64,000 nucleotides of DNA from Aradus depressus (GCA_963662175.1 OY759215.1:42611213-42675212); one strand, 5' to 3'. Shown: positions 33,359 through 44,815, numbered from the stretch's first letter. The notes: generated by a model not told the origin, from the sequence alone. Numbers and translations are program-made.

Positions 33359-33520
33359 TAAAAAACCTTGATCACGCCGTCAGGTACACGTTAAAGACCC
33401 CACTAGATAATTGAACCTGGGTAGGCGTAATTTAGGACTTCCAATGTAGTCGCACTCATGTCCACCAGAGCGATGAAAGAGCACCTTTGTAGTGTGTCCG
33501 GGTATGAGTCACAAAAACAA
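33358..33520 (+). repeat. SINE-B 3' part
   Basis: aaaaaccttgatcacgccgt, then a deletion to caggtacacgttaaagaccc, through tccaccagagcgatgaaaga to gggtatgagtcacaaaaac. The head is missing. Confidence 0.72.
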
Positions 33521-33602
33521 AACTAAAATATTATTATTTATTTTCTCAAAAAAGTTTTTCTAAAGTTTTTAACTTTAAGGTCTAAAATAACAGTTGATTA
33601 TT

Positions 33603-33848
33603 TGTTAATTATTGTGACTCATGTCTGTGCTTTAACTACGAGGTCACCAGAGTGTTCTTTCGTGGCGCTGGCAAAATTTTTATTCACCTTACATCGAACA
33701 TGCTCGGGACCATCATTTAACGTCTCATCCGAAGGACGGTGTGATCAAGTTTTTTTTGCCACCCAGATGAAAAACTTAAGGGTCTCGGTAGGTTACGAAC
33801 CCGCGATTTTCAGTCCAATAGGCTACGAGGCTACCTCTGAGCTACCAG
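33603..33848 (-). repeat. SINE-B copy, internally deleted
   Basis: Tail gttaattattgtgactcatg, body with deletions, cgtctcatccgaaggacgg, B-box region taggttacgaacccgcg, head truncated at ctctgagctaccag. It faces the 33358-33520 copy. Confidence 0.78.
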
Positions 33849-33849
33849 T

Positions 33850-35535
33850 TCATGTACATAATTTATATTATAAGTTACCTTTATATATACATTTGTATGA
33901 CCTACTATGTTATTGTTGTTTAACGGTAATAACTATATTATTATTACATAACGTTACTCGAATAAAGCACAATTAGTAGTCAAACTCGCACTCACAAAAA
34001 GACAGGATTCCCATTTTGAAATGAGTTATACACTAAGGTCATATTGTTATCACTTAATTAATATTCAACAACAAATAAGTTAATAAGGAGGTCACATTTG
34101 TGAACGTCTCCATCAGTTAAATACCAACGTGCCAAGTTGTTAGTACAACAGGAATTTGTTTTATTGACCCAAATAATTCAAGTTACATGTTTTGTAGTAA
34201 ACAAATTAATAAGAACATGGACGGACTTCTAGCAACAAACAACCTACGAGAAGAACAATATACTAGTTTCTTGAATGGTCTTCATGAGAGAGGAAGACTA
34301 TTTAGTTCCTTATGAACAAATAATTAAATGAAAGGGTAGATTATACCCCATTCTTAATAAACTGAAATATATATAGTGTAATACATTTATACATTTAAAC
34401 AATAGCATAATAATTAGAACCCGGATTTCGTGCAGTAAAATTTTTTTTAAAAAGATGCAATAAAAAGACCAAAACGAGCAAAAATGTGCAACAAAAAATA
34501 AAATCCTTCCATTAACTATTTTTCTGAGAAAAAAAAAAAAAAAAAAATGGATTTAATTTGTAAATTAACTCTTTTTTCAGCTTAAAATTGGATAGGGTTT
34601 AAAAATAATATATAAAATAAAAAACCTAAAAGAATTTATTTATACAATTTTTAAAAAATATTTACTGAAAACAAGTTTTTCTTTAACTCCATGTTTCAAT
34701 TACAAGGAGCGAGTCCACAGGGATGAGTTCGATGGATTATATCTACAATGGCAGAGTGAGTTCTCTCAAATGCGACCACTCCCGCTCGGACCGACAAAAG
34801 TACTGCCCAGTTACGCTTCTTTGAACGCCGCGCGCGAGGTTAAATTTAGCCTCGATTGCGTCATGCGTGGCGTGAAAACTGTAACAACAATCGTTATTGA
34901 GTAATGGCTTCTTTCCTCTACACAACGATACCAAAGTAAGTCGCGCGAGTAGTAAGTACGGTTGTAATGATTTAAGCGATATTAGTGTTCTATGTGGTTT
35001 TAGCAAGCGACCCCCTAATGACGATTCTCGTCAAACAAGAGATAAACCCTTTCTAATCTGATAAAAATTAATATATTTAATTTATGAAGTTATTATTACG
35101 AAATTAAAAATAAACAGAGAATACTAGAGAAATAAATTTGAACGTTCGAAATATTAATATCTCATAGACCTGAATAGCAAAGACTGACAGAAAATATGAT
35201 GAACAATTAATTTTTTATTAACTGTTTATATCTGTTTACTTTATGTTAACAACGACTGAGATGTTAATTCGCTGTCCTGTTTTGATGTGGCTTCATTGTA
35301 ATGTGGGTTAGTATCTTGAACAGTGGAAGGTATTAATTTTCACAATGGTATGTTACACAAGCAAACAAGATGTGACCTTGCCCATACCTCTCATCATCAT
35401 CACATACCTGACGTATACCTGACAGCGTAGCTTCTAGGAATCCATTGTACAAATATGTCCATAGTCGATATGAAAAATTTCTTTAACCATTTTTTCAATT
35501 TAAAAAAAATACTCGTTTTGGTTCTGGAATAATGT
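33850..35535. other. Mostly AT-rich; a less AT-rich island at 34740-35010
   Basis: The island carries an 87-codon minus-strand frame (34743-35006) with no motif I recognise, and a near-palindrome cgaggttaaatttagcctcg (about 34837). It may be a fragment of a host or transposon sequence; I cannot classify it. A poly-A run lies at about 34529-34547. Confidence 0.4.
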
Positions 35536-35539
35536 TAAA

Positions 35540-35582
35540 AAGTCGTCGGTGAATCACCGGCAATACACTTCCCCAGCGAATT
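35540..35582 (-). repeat. R500 end fragment
   Basis: tcggtgaatcaccggcaata then cacttccccagcgaatta, the inverse of the family 3' end. Confidence 0.6.
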
Positions 35583-35588
35583 AAGATT

Positions 35589-35589
<1 letters not shown>

Positions 35590-35646
<57 letters not shown>
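35590..35646. repeat. (TA)n microsatellite
   Basis: A nearly pure TA run with one CA interruption. Confidence 0.9.
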
Positions 35647-35648
<2 letters not shown>

Positions 35649-35814
35649 AAATGTTTTTAGAATGTGTCACCAGTCGCCTACTTATGTTTCCGCCCAATAC
35701 CAAAAAAGTGGAAAGTGTTTGTAAAAATGTCAATTAGAATAATGTATTCTAATGCGTGGTTGTAACAGTCAACACAAAACAAGTTATCTATCTATATATG
35801 ACCTGTCTGGGCTG

Positions 35815-35950
35815 ACATGCTGGCCCGAACACTGGACCAACGCCAAACATTTCATATAGATATTATTAGAATACAATCCTTCCAATCAAATGTTCTTAGG
35901 CGAATAGTCAAGCAAACTTCCTTCAGTTCAAGAATATCCTTCATAGTTAC
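35815..35950 (+). mobile_element. Possible jockey RT scrap
   Basis: The frame contains IIRIQSFQSNVLRRIVKQT, resembling the (I)QRIQ.FQSK.LR.I segment of jockey C-termini. It is too short to be certain. Confidence 0.45.
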
Positions 35951-36326
35951 CATAAGAGGAATGCATGTGCTGCCTTCTTGTAATATGTATTGTATATTTT
36001 ATGTGTAAATTAGTTACAGTACCTAACGTTATCTTTGAGTTTTTGTGAAAAAAATGTTGTGAATTTAGGTTGAACGATCGTAACTCTTTGGTTAGAATTA
36101 CGTGGAAAATCATATTTTGAAGACGAAACAGGGTTTGCAAATGTTCATAAAGGCAACTCTACATCCAACAGTATTCATCATAAACAACTGTCCTTTATGG
36201 ACGCCCTCCTTCCATCATCATTTGCATATAAATATGAATTTTAACTAATTACATATAGTATAGAAGGGATGAAAATGAAATTATCACATGATGTGCATGT
36301 TTACCATATAAATTCATTTGACCTAT

Positions 36327-36335
<9 letters not shown>

Positions 36336-36390
<55 letters not shown>

Positions 36391-36400
36391 GGTACAGAGT

Positions 36401-36474
<74 letters not shown>

Positions 36475-36490
36475 ACTCTGTACCCTCTGT
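36336..36490. repeat. (TA)n with embedded inverted repeat
   Basis: gagggtacagagttatatat (36387) and its inverse atatataactctgtaccctc (36469) flank about 45 bp of TA repeats. A degenerate hammerhead-like stretch (gcgttgaaaaccggtttt at about 36572) and pLTR-like sequence (ctagttacttctatat), also seen near 59238, follow at once. Confidence 0.75.
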
Positions 36491-37424
36491 TCCTTTAATG
36501 GTCTCGCTAGTTACTTCTATATATTTATATTTATGTGTTCAGAGATGTGTAACTAATTGTGATACATTAGCGTTGAAAACCGGTTTTAGTCGAAAATAAA
36601 ACAGTGGAAAGACAAATCGTAAAAAAAAAAAGCGTGATTCAATATCAAAAAAATGTATATTTCTGACATTTTGTCTCCAATGTAAGGTCGCAATTGGTCG
36701 CATACCTCTTGACAGATTTTAATGAAACTTTCAGTGTACAGGAGGATGAGCATAATTGAGGATTGGCTTTAAAAAAATGTCCCACACACAATATTCTGAG
36801 GTTACAAGTCAGTGTAAAGTGATGGAAGGTCTTCTGTGTTGAGGTTGTGCGAAGTATATCGATTCGGCCCACAAAGCCAGACCAGCCTTGAGACCCCAGC
36901 CCTATCTTTCGTCTGTTTGTTTTGATTTGGGTGAGTATTGGTACTGCCTTTTCAGCCCACTCTCCTCAATCTTTAAACTTAACAATAATTTATAAAATCC
37001 TCTTGGATCCTTGAAAATTCACATTCATAATTACTGTTTTTTTTAAAATTTAAAGTCTTCCTGGAGTGTCGCTAATCCATAAGAACTTTCTTATTTCGCC
37101 AATTTCAACTTGTTCCTGATTCTTTTGCACCTCCATAATTTTTGAAAGTTTTAAAAGGTTAAATCTTGAATAATTTAGGTTTTAAAAAATTTAGTGGGGA
37201 AAGGGGGTACTCTTCTCAAAATGTTTCTAGGAGTGAGAAATGTCTACTTACATACACCTCACATTGAAGGTTACAAAATCAAGTAATTTCTTTCTTAGAC
37301 GTTTCTTTCCCTCAGGGTTGGATTAATGCACGTAGAACATTATTTTTCCACATACATGTAGAATTTGTTGAGTTTTATAGAACACTGTGTAGAACATATG
37401 TTTTTTTACTTTTTTTTACCTATA

Positions 37425-37739
37425 GTTAGTTATTGTTTCATGCCCGGGCTTCAAATTCCAGGTCATATCGCCTACTACCAGAGGGCTCATTTGTCGCTCT
37501 GGTGGACATGAGCTTTACTCTACAATGGGAGTCCTAAATTTTACCTACCCAAAATTTTTATTCACCTAGGGTTGGGATCTTTAACGAGTACTTGACATCG
37601 TACAGGCTTGGAACCATCGCTTTACGACTCATCCGAAAGACGGCTCAAAATTTTTTTCACCTACCAGATAAAAAAATTAAAGGGCCTCGGCCGGGTTTCG
37701 ACCCTCGATCTTGAGTTCTGAAGGCTACGAGCGCCCTCT
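37425..37739 (-). repeat. SINE-B copy, near full length
   Basis: Tail tagttagttattg, body tggtggacatgagctttact and ttaacgagtacttgacatcg, B-box region gggtttcgaccctcg, end gagcgccctctt; the A-box part is deleted. Confidence 0.82.
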
Positions 37740-37744
37740 TATAA

Positions 37745-38090
37745 CTTTAAAACAAAGACCTCAATAACTGCCGATCTAATGAACGTATCGACATGAAATT
37801 TCATATTTACCTTCAAATCTCCATATGAACGGCACTTATTAATTTTCCGTGAAATCGGCAGGAGGGAAGGGGGATCAGGGGAGACTGGCTTAAATCAAAA
37901 CCCCTAATAACTGCCGAGATAATGAATGTATCGACATGAAATTTAAGGTGAGAATTCTCTAATATAAATCAACTATTGGGTTTTAGTCCAAACGGTCGAC
38001 TGGTTTTGAAGAGAGAGAGTCAAAAGTCGATTAATTAATCCGTTCTGGGGAAATATATTGCCAGTGATGCACTGTTGACTTTTTTTGACA
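37745..38090 (+). repeat. R500 3' two-thirds
   Basis: aactgccgatctaatgaacg, ccttcaaatctccatatgaa, aactgccgagataatgaatg, agtccaaacggtcgactgg, and the end ccgttctggggaaatatatt followed by gccagtgatgcac. Confidence 0.75.
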
Positions 38091-38525
38091 ATTTTTACAC
38101 TATAAGGCACCAATTAAGTTTGTCGATAACCTACAAATGCAGAGTTGTCTATTAGTAGCACTTGAGTTACTTCGTACACAAATAGATGGAGAGAAGGCAG
38201 ACAGGCCGTACGTAGTATATTTGGCTAGTGTTGGCATTCGTCACCTCTCTTCTATCTTTCTTCCCCATTCTTCGAACAGGGACGGTCATTGGTCCTCACT
38301 AATATAACCGACCTCATATGGACTTGCCATTAATGGCAATGGATACATCTTTTGGAAGCTTATATTATTTAAGTATATTTCATAAAGATGGTGGACATGA
38401 GCCCTTTCTAGGTATAGCCTTTATCTAGGCACAGAAATGGGCACGAATAAATCGATAATTTTTTTTCTGCTACGACTTCCTTTAGTTCTACTCGAAAAGA
38501 AGTAATCCTGGTGTTGTGTGCTTAA
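38091..38525. other. No gene recognised
   Basis: Unclassified, no motif. Confidence 0.45.
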
Positions 38526-38528
38526 ATG

Positions 38529-38711
38529 TAGTTAGTTATTATGATTCATACCCGGGCTTTAACTACTTGGTCATAACACCTACTACCAGAGCACGCTTTC
38601 GTCACACTGGTGGACATGAGCCCGACTCTACTATGGGAGTCCTAAACTTTGCCTACCCTACATTTTTATTCATCTTGGGTAGAGGTCAGAGTACCTGACT
38701 TCGTACAACGG
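38529..38711 (-). repeat. SINE-B 3' half
   Basis: Tail gtagttagttattatgattc through ggagtcctaaactttgccta to gtacctgacttcgtacaac. The head half is missing. Confidence 0.78.
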
Positions 38712-38786
38712 GCTAATATTCAACAGTGGACTCACATAGGGGCTCCTAAATTCTCATATGAAATTTTATGTCGATAAATTCATTAC

Positions 38787-39089
38787 AGTTAGTTATTGTG
38801 ACATGCACGGGCTTTAACCACAAGGTCATATCGCCTACTACCAGAGCGCTCTTCCGTCAATCTGGTTGACATACGTGTGGGAATCCTAAATTTTGCCTAC
38901 CCTAAATTTGTATTCACCTAGGGGTAGGGGTCTCTAACGAGTACCTGACATCGTACACACTCGAGACCATCGCTTAACGTCCTATTCGAAGGACGGTGTG
39001 CTTATGTTAAGGGCCTCGGCCGGGTTTCGAACCCGCGTTCTCCAGCTCAGCAAGCAAGCACCCATACCACTGACCTACCGGTGCCCCCT
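38787..39089 (-). repeat. SINE-B copy, near full length
   Basis: Tail agttagttattgtgacatgc, body with tcctattcgaaggacggtgt, B box gggtttcgaacccgcg, head ctaccggtgccccc. An R500 scrap (aaattttatgtcgataaatt) lies just left at 38760. Confidence 0.85.
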
Positions 39090-39149
39090 TTCAACTACTG
39101 TTTGAACTTTTAGAATAACTGTGAGAGTAGATCGTAATGGCCGATTTTT

Positions 39150-39335
39150 ACTTCCCCAGCTAGACAAAGTATAGAGAAAGTTATGATATCGGTCAAAAAT
39201 TCGATGCTGAGTCTTCAACGAATGTTCATGTTTTCCGACTTCTAGATTCCAAATATGAAAAAAAAGTCTGTCTGTCTATGAAGACGATAACTCCCGATAA
39301 AATGAATGTCAACACGAAATTATTTACGTGTGACC
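39150..39335 (+). repeat. R500 5' part
   Basis: tacttccccagctagacaaa (about 39150), aattcgatgctgagtcttc, gataactcccgataaaatg. Confidence 0.68.
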
Positions 39336-39479
39336 ACTCATTATATCGTATATTGTATTCGTAATATATATACATAGACAGAATTTTAATTTTAATTTTG
39401 AAATTACAGAAACATGAAGAATTTCAGACCAATTACATAATAATATACTTTGTGAATAGATAAGTTTTATCTACCGGAA

Positions 39480-39764
39480 GGTTAAGGTCTATTTTTTAAT
39501 CAACCCCTGGTCCATCCCAGCATCCACTCACGCAATCTTTGTAACTCGAAAACCATTGCAACGATTAATGAGAAATCTTTTTGAATAAATTAGTTTTAGC
39601 TCCAAAGCTAGCGTTGCTACAGTTGAAGGACTATAAGCCTTATTCTGTATGAATAATTGAAAATTATAACATCATGAATGTACTGTCGAGGAACTGAATA
39701 GCCTTATAGAAGATATTGGAAGAAAAGTCAAAGTTACCCGGGCAACGCCGGGTATTACTGCTAG
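39480..39764 (+). mobile_element. Helitron-like 3' terminus
   Basis: The hairpin ACCCGG-GCAACG-CCGGGT (39736-39753) is followed 7 bp later by CTAG (39761-39764) and T. The upstream ~250 bp (caacccctggtccatccc onward) is probably Helitron-internal. The 5' end was not located and no Rep/helicase frame was seen. Confidence 0.65.
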
Positions 39765-40710
39765 TACTTTATATAGGTGAGGAAGTGAAAACATGAAAAA
39801 TCATAGCCTTAATTTCTCTTCGCCACCTTAGGATGCAGCCTGCATTAGGCTGATCAAGTGACAGCTTGTCCTAGATCTTATTTTTTTGGTTCTGCCTTAT
39901 AGAATTATGCCTTTTTTTTAAAGAAGGTAATTCAAAATTGTTCCTGATATCTATATTAATAAAGCTATATATTTTCATTGTTTAATGAAAAACTGAAGTA
40001 GATCCTATGTCATTAAGAAAACTCAATTTTTCCTTACTTTTAAAGATATTGCGAGGGATATCTAATAAAATGGACTTTAAAGTTCCCCACATAAAACCTT
40101 CATATCACTTTAGGGCCGTTTTCCTTCTTTCAAAGTTCCCTCAGAAAATGAACATAAATTCTAGACAGGTTTAAGGTTAGTGCAGGCTACAGGTTGCATA
40201 GCGTCCGTATCGGTTCCTCGGTAGTTGCTTGTCTGCCAACCTGTAATACTGGTTGTTAAGTAAGGAATTATACTAACTGCTCTTGTCCCAATATTTAATT
40301 TTTACTTCTCCTGCTATTCGAAGTATAGTGGAAGTGAATCAGACAACGTATTGTATAACTACGTAACTTCCTTTATACTCCGAATATCTGGGAACCCTAC
40401 AAATAATGAACTCTGGTTTTGAGTGAATCAGACAACGAATTGTATAATTACTTGAGTGGAGAGGTGTCCCGTTGATCTGTGTCCTGTGGCCTTATAGAGA
40501 GAACGTGGGTAGTTGTCCCCACTCTCTGGGATACTACCTACCAACATTTCCTAAACAAGACAGAACTCACCATGCGTGAATCACTTGTTTCCTTTACCAT
40601 GTGGCGCAGTAGACATTACGCCTACCTCACCCCTTCCTTCCATTCTTAATAATAGAAGTAGAAAAAATTATGAAATTTCTAAAAGATTTTTTTGAAAGTT
40701 TGACTTTTTA
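39765..40710. other. No gene recognised
   Basis: A locally repeated phrase (gtgaatcagacaacg, 40334 and 40424) suggests a ~90-bp duplication. Nothing else. Confidence 0.45.
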
Positions 40711-40924
40711 CTTCCTTATATTTTTAGTATACGAAAGTATTGTAATTGTACAAAAATCCGAAATCGAGTTAACGGAATTTTACGTTTCAGGGTCCCCTTG
40801 ATCATGTCAATGAACATGGAATTGTGTCACATGTGCTAATTACATCTGATTAGATTTTGGCCGAAAAAATACGAAAATAAATTTTACTTCAATTATATTT
40901 ATTTGTTAATATGTTGTATTACTT

Positions 40925-41055
40925 TGTATTGAATTATTATTATTATTTTCTTTTATTATTATAATATTTTTTTATGTTTTTCTTCTTTTTAGTATTAAAA
41001 AATATCAGGCCAATCCCCTTGCCTAAAAGATATGCTTATTTCCGAAGGGATTGAA
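40925..41055 (+). mobile_element. Non-LTR 3' UTR end, plus orientation
   Basis: It reads ttttcttttattattataat ... atatcaggccaatccccttg, then gcctaaaagatatgc and tttccgaagggattgaa. This is the inverse of 41402-41535 with ~80% agreement by eye. Confidence 0.6.
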
Positions 41056-41401
41056 ATGACCAGGTTAGAATCAAAATGGTCTAAGTGACATTTTTAAAAC
41101 TTTGAAGAAACTGTGCATTAAGTTTTTAAACATGAAATTGAATAAAAATCTCTATTTCAAGGTCACTATTAATATGTTCATGTCACCAAAATGGTATAAG
41201 TGATTTGCCACTAGATCTCAGCACTGGCTAGGATTTCACTTGTACATCTTTTTTCCTGAACATAACTATCATTTTTGTACCCGATTATGCACTTAACAAG
41301 AGCACTAAAATGCAAATATAATAATATTAGTTCTCTTTATAGCTTTTATTTGTAAATATTTTTAATTAAATGATAAATTAGAAGAGGGATTTTGTAAAAT
41401 G

Positions 41402-41535
41402 TCAATTCAATTCAATTCCTTTATTAGCCCTTCGGAAATACATCTTTTAGGCAAGAGTGTTTGGCCTGATATTGTTTAACAATAAAAATAATAAAAACAT
41501 AAATAATATTAGAATAATAAAAGAAAATAATGATA
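41402..41535 (-). mobile_element. Non-LTR 3' UTR end, minus orientation, with (GAATT)n-type tail
   Basis: On the minus strand it reads tatcaggccaaacactcttg, cctaaaagatgtatttccga, agggctaataaagg and a pentamer tail aattgaattgaattg. It forms a large inverted repeat with 40925-41055, with ~350 bp between them. Confidence 0.6.
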
Positions 41536-41724
41536 ATAATGCATATATTATATGAAACATATTTCTTTGAAGGCCCGGTTTGCGAGTTACTAGCCGATAA
41601 CAGTCTTATAATGATGTCTTGAAACCCATCGTTTTAAATACGTTGGGTTTTTTTTATGCCAAAACGGTTTGTCCTTTCGAAAAAATGTTCCTTATTAAAT
41701 TTACAGCGATCAATAAGTGACAGT

Positions 41725-41770
41725 AGTAGAGTTGGGTTTATGTCCACCAGAGCGACAAAAGAGCGCTCAA
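41725..41770 (+). repeat. SINE scrap
   Basis: tagagttgggtttatgtcca then ccagagcgacaaaagagcgc; only this core piece remains. Confidence 0.6.
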
Positions 41771-42304
41771 AATAACAAATTAATATCCCCTGAGATTTGT
41801 GATGACACAAATAAGGTTATGACATACAAACAAGTTTATGGCACCACAAAGAATGAATAGTAAATTTTTATAGGATACAGTTCAAGTTTAAATTGTTTTA
41901 AAAATTTAATTTCTCTCCCCACCTTCCCTCAAATTAATTTCACCCTCTCAGAATTACGCTGCAGAATTAAACAAAAAAAAAATACGCTGACGCCAACACA
42001 TTATTTTCATACACCCAATGATGCCGGTTTGAAATGATTTTGATCGGTGGAAGAGGGAGGGAGAGTAATCTGTAAAAAAGTGGTTGGTATAAGAAAAGTC
42101 ATCACATAATTTATTTTTATTTTTTAAATCACGCGTAGAAACTTATGATCCGATTTTTCGCCAAAACGTCAAGTGACTCTCTAAGCTGAGAGCTGTATCA
42201 AATCAACAGTTTGTACAATCTTAACTCAAATATAGATTCTAAAAACAGAAAATTAAAAAAATCGTTAAAAATTCAATTTCCAACGAAATTTTGTGTTTAA
42301 CGCA

Positions 42305-42495
42305 ATTTAGAGGGGAATGTGTAGTATAAATTGCGATTCCACCTCCTTTTTGATCTCCTGGGGGTGTTATGTGGTAAGTATGGTGGATGTGAGTGAAAGT
42401 ATGTCGGGATTTTGGTGTCCTTGTAATTTTTCAAATAATGTTGTGTAGAAGCTCTGTCTCGTGTCTTGTACTTGTGTGTATCTTGAGGTAGGTCA
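42305..42495 (-). mobile_element. Jockey-like C-terminal fragment
   Basis: The minus strand reads DLPQDTHKYKTRDRASTQHY and, after a short gap, PPYLPHNTPRRSKRRWNRNL, the jockey C-terminal end (compare NPPRRLKRRWNRDLL at 26.9 kb). It is open but lacks the palm. Confidence 0.72.
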
Positions 42496-42564
42496 TAGTC
42501 AAAGGTATGTCCCAGGTAATAGTCACAGGTAAGTCATAGTCACAGAATAACGTAAAGTGGTTTT

Positions 42565-43560
42565 TTACTTCCCCAGCTAGATATCATATAGGGGAAGTTA
42601 TGTAATCGATGAAGAAATTCGATGCGGAGTTTTCCAACTGTGAGCACGATAACTCCCGATAGAATGAATGTATCAACATGAAATTGTATATGTGTATCCA
42701 GAACCTTCTAAGGACGACACGTATTAATTTTCAACCAAATCTAAAGGGAAAGAGGGGATTAGGGGAGAGGTTTGACATAAAAACTCCAATAACAGCCGTT
42801 GTAATAAATGTATGGATATGAAGAGGGCGCCGGTAGCTCAGTGGTATGCGTGCTCGACTTCTGAGCTCAAGAACGTGGGTTCAAAACCCGACCAAGGCCC
42901 TTAGATTATTTTATCTGGGAGGTAAAATAAACTTAAGCAAGCCGTCCTTCGAATGGGACGCTAAGCGCTGGTCCCAAGCCTGTACGATGTCAGATACTCG
43001 TTAAAGACCCCTATCCTAGGTGAATAAAAATTTAGGGTAGGCACTCCCACAGTAGAGTCGGGCTCATGTCCACCTGAGTGACAAAGGAGCGCTCTGGTAG
43101 TGGGCGATATGACCTCGTAGTTAAATCCCAGGCATGAGTCATAAAACCTAACCTAACCTAACTTGTATTGATACGAATTTGCATATGTTAATTCAAAGCC
43201 TTATACGAACGACAAGTATTAATTGTCAAAATCCCCCTAACCCCCTCCCCTTCTCGTTGTAATGAATTCATCCACATGCAATTATATTTATATTTATATT
43301 CAAAACCCCATAAGCTTGGCACCAATTAATCCGCGAAATCGTTAGAAGGGGAGGGGGGAATTGGCTCAAATACCCCTAAAAACTGCCGATGTAAAAAATG
43401 TATCGACACAACATTTTTATATTTATATAATATAAGGATTCAGAATTTAATATGTATGTCAAATATGGAGCTTTAATTCAAACGGTCGTTGGGCTTTAAA
43501 GGGAGACCGAAAACGTAATTGATTAATTTTGTTCTGGGGAAGTAGATAACAGGTGATTTA
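42565..43560 (+). repeat. R500 copy split by SINE-A
   Basis: tacttccccagctagatatc, tataggggaagttatgtaat and gataactcccgatagaatga precede the SINE. After it come gccttatacgaacgacaagt and a second set of internal blocks, ending gttctggggaagtagataac and ggtgatttactgatgac. Confidence 0.78.
42823..43161 (+). mobile_element. Full-length SINE-A
   Basis: Head agggcgccggtagctcagtg, B box gggttcaaaaccc, tail cctaacctaaccta. The flanks tgtatggatatgaa and tgtattgatacgaa match at 12 of 14 positions, consistent with an older TSD. Confidence 0.93.
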
Positions 43561-43564
43561 CTGA

Positions 43565-43770
43565 TGACTTTTTATATGTGTATCCTGTATCCTATAAGGA
43601 CGAGAATTCGGACATAAGAAAGTGGGTGACCAGCCCGGGTGAGCTTGTACAAAAAAAAAACTAATAACTACCCATGTAATGAGGTATCGACACGAAATTT
43701 TATTTGAGGGTCTAGGCCCCAATAACGAATTTCAATGAAATCTGCTTTAGGGTGAGGGGGGAGGGGAGAG
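43565..43770 (+). repeat. R500 fragment
   Basis: tgtgtatcctgtatcctata, ctacccatgtaatgag, gtatcgacacgaaattttat; truncated at a gggaggggagagagagatag run. Confidence 0.6.
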
Positions 43771-43774
43771 AGAG

Positions 43775-44465
43775 ATAGATAATCATTTTATTGTACTAAA
43801 GATAACAACCTTTATGGCAATAAGTGGGGTTTGTGTTTTTTTTACAAAATACATATTCTTATAGTTATATAAAATAATATAAAATGAAAAATATCTATCT
43901 ATAGAATTACAGTAACGCAATATAGTAACTAAATAAAAAGATAATAAAATTAAAATAATGAATATGGACATGCTCTTTATAATAATTTGGGCAAGCAACT
44001 AGGAATATAAATTATATAAAACAAAATATGACTTTTAATAAAGGAAAATAGTAGTAGCCATAACACATAAATAAAAAATAAATAAAAAAAAAGGAATAAA
44101 AAAAATAAAAAAATATGTATCTATATTACAAGCAATAAATTAAGTTATATTATGCTTAATTTTCAAACTTACAGTAAAAAATAAGAATAAATAGTTAATT
44201 TTTCTAACATCCGTGTATCAAAAAAATGCACAATTGGTTCTGATTCGTATTCTGGTCTATTAGTGAGATAATGGTGGAGAAATGCTTGCCTGGGGATACA
44301 AAAGGAGGGACAATAGAACAAAAAGGGTATGAGGTCGTCCTTTTCGTCTAAGGTACAGAGCCTGCAGACACTTTCAGTACAAAACTCATACCTAAGCCCT
44401 CCAAGTAATATACTAAAATTTATTTTACTATTGTGGAGACAAATTTGAGCAAGCAGTCGGAGTTT
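43775..44465 (-). mobile_element. Non-LTR retrotransposon C-terminus and 3' UTR
   Basis: On the minus strand 44460-44235 reads RLLAQICLHNSKINFSILLG, then VCRLCTLDEKDDLIPFLFYC and PSFCIPRQAFLHHYL. The CRLC ... C-P knuckle matches the 18920 fragment (CGLC ... DCP). The ~450-bp AT-rich 3' UTR ends with caataaaatgattatctatc (about 43780). Confidence 0.65.
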
Positions 44466-44754
44466 TTTGATAAGGAAGTTTATTGAAAGATATTTTTTTG
44501 AGACCTTAAAGCACTGATCAATAGGTAGAAGGAATTATAAAAACTTAGTTGAATATTTCGAGTTGATTTACCGAGTCGTCTCAGAATAAACTTTCAATAA
44601 AATCGATCAAAAATAATGACCAGGGCTTAAAATGTATTTTTATGGAGTTGATATGAGACGAAATGTCATCGGTACGAGAATATAAGCTGTTCGAATCCTA
44701 TAATTGGAGCACATGTTAATAAAGAAAAGGGTTACCTTGGGTTGCCTGGGAATG

Positions 44755-44815
44755 TGGTTAGCCTCGAGCCACATAGGTAGGGGGCGGTGCCCCGGACCCC
44801 CCGTCCCCCGGCCCC
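44755..44815. other. Short GC-rich island
   Basis: tagggggcggtgccccggac then a C-rich run: a sharp contrast to the AT-rich surroundings. Origin unknown. Confidence 0.5.

Larger units (their letters stand above)
40711..42115 (+). repeat. R900 copy, expanded by nested insertions
   Basis: Start cttccttatatttttagtat, caaaaatccgaaatcgag, cagggtccccttgatcatg. It is interrupted by two LINE 3' ends (40925-41055 and 41402-41535), resumes with gaaggcccggtttgcgag (41570), and ends with tgacgccaacacattatttt and ggttggtataagaaaagtca near 42100. Confidence 0.62.

Noticed and set aside
36555..36592. Hammerhead at 36.57 kb
   Set aside because: The GAAAACCGGTTT part is present but the CTGATGA box reads CTAATTG; at best a decayed relative.
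36645..36872. 75-codon minus-strand frame at 36.6-36.9 kb as a transposase piece
   Set aside because: I looked for mariner/Tc1 blocks and found none convincing.
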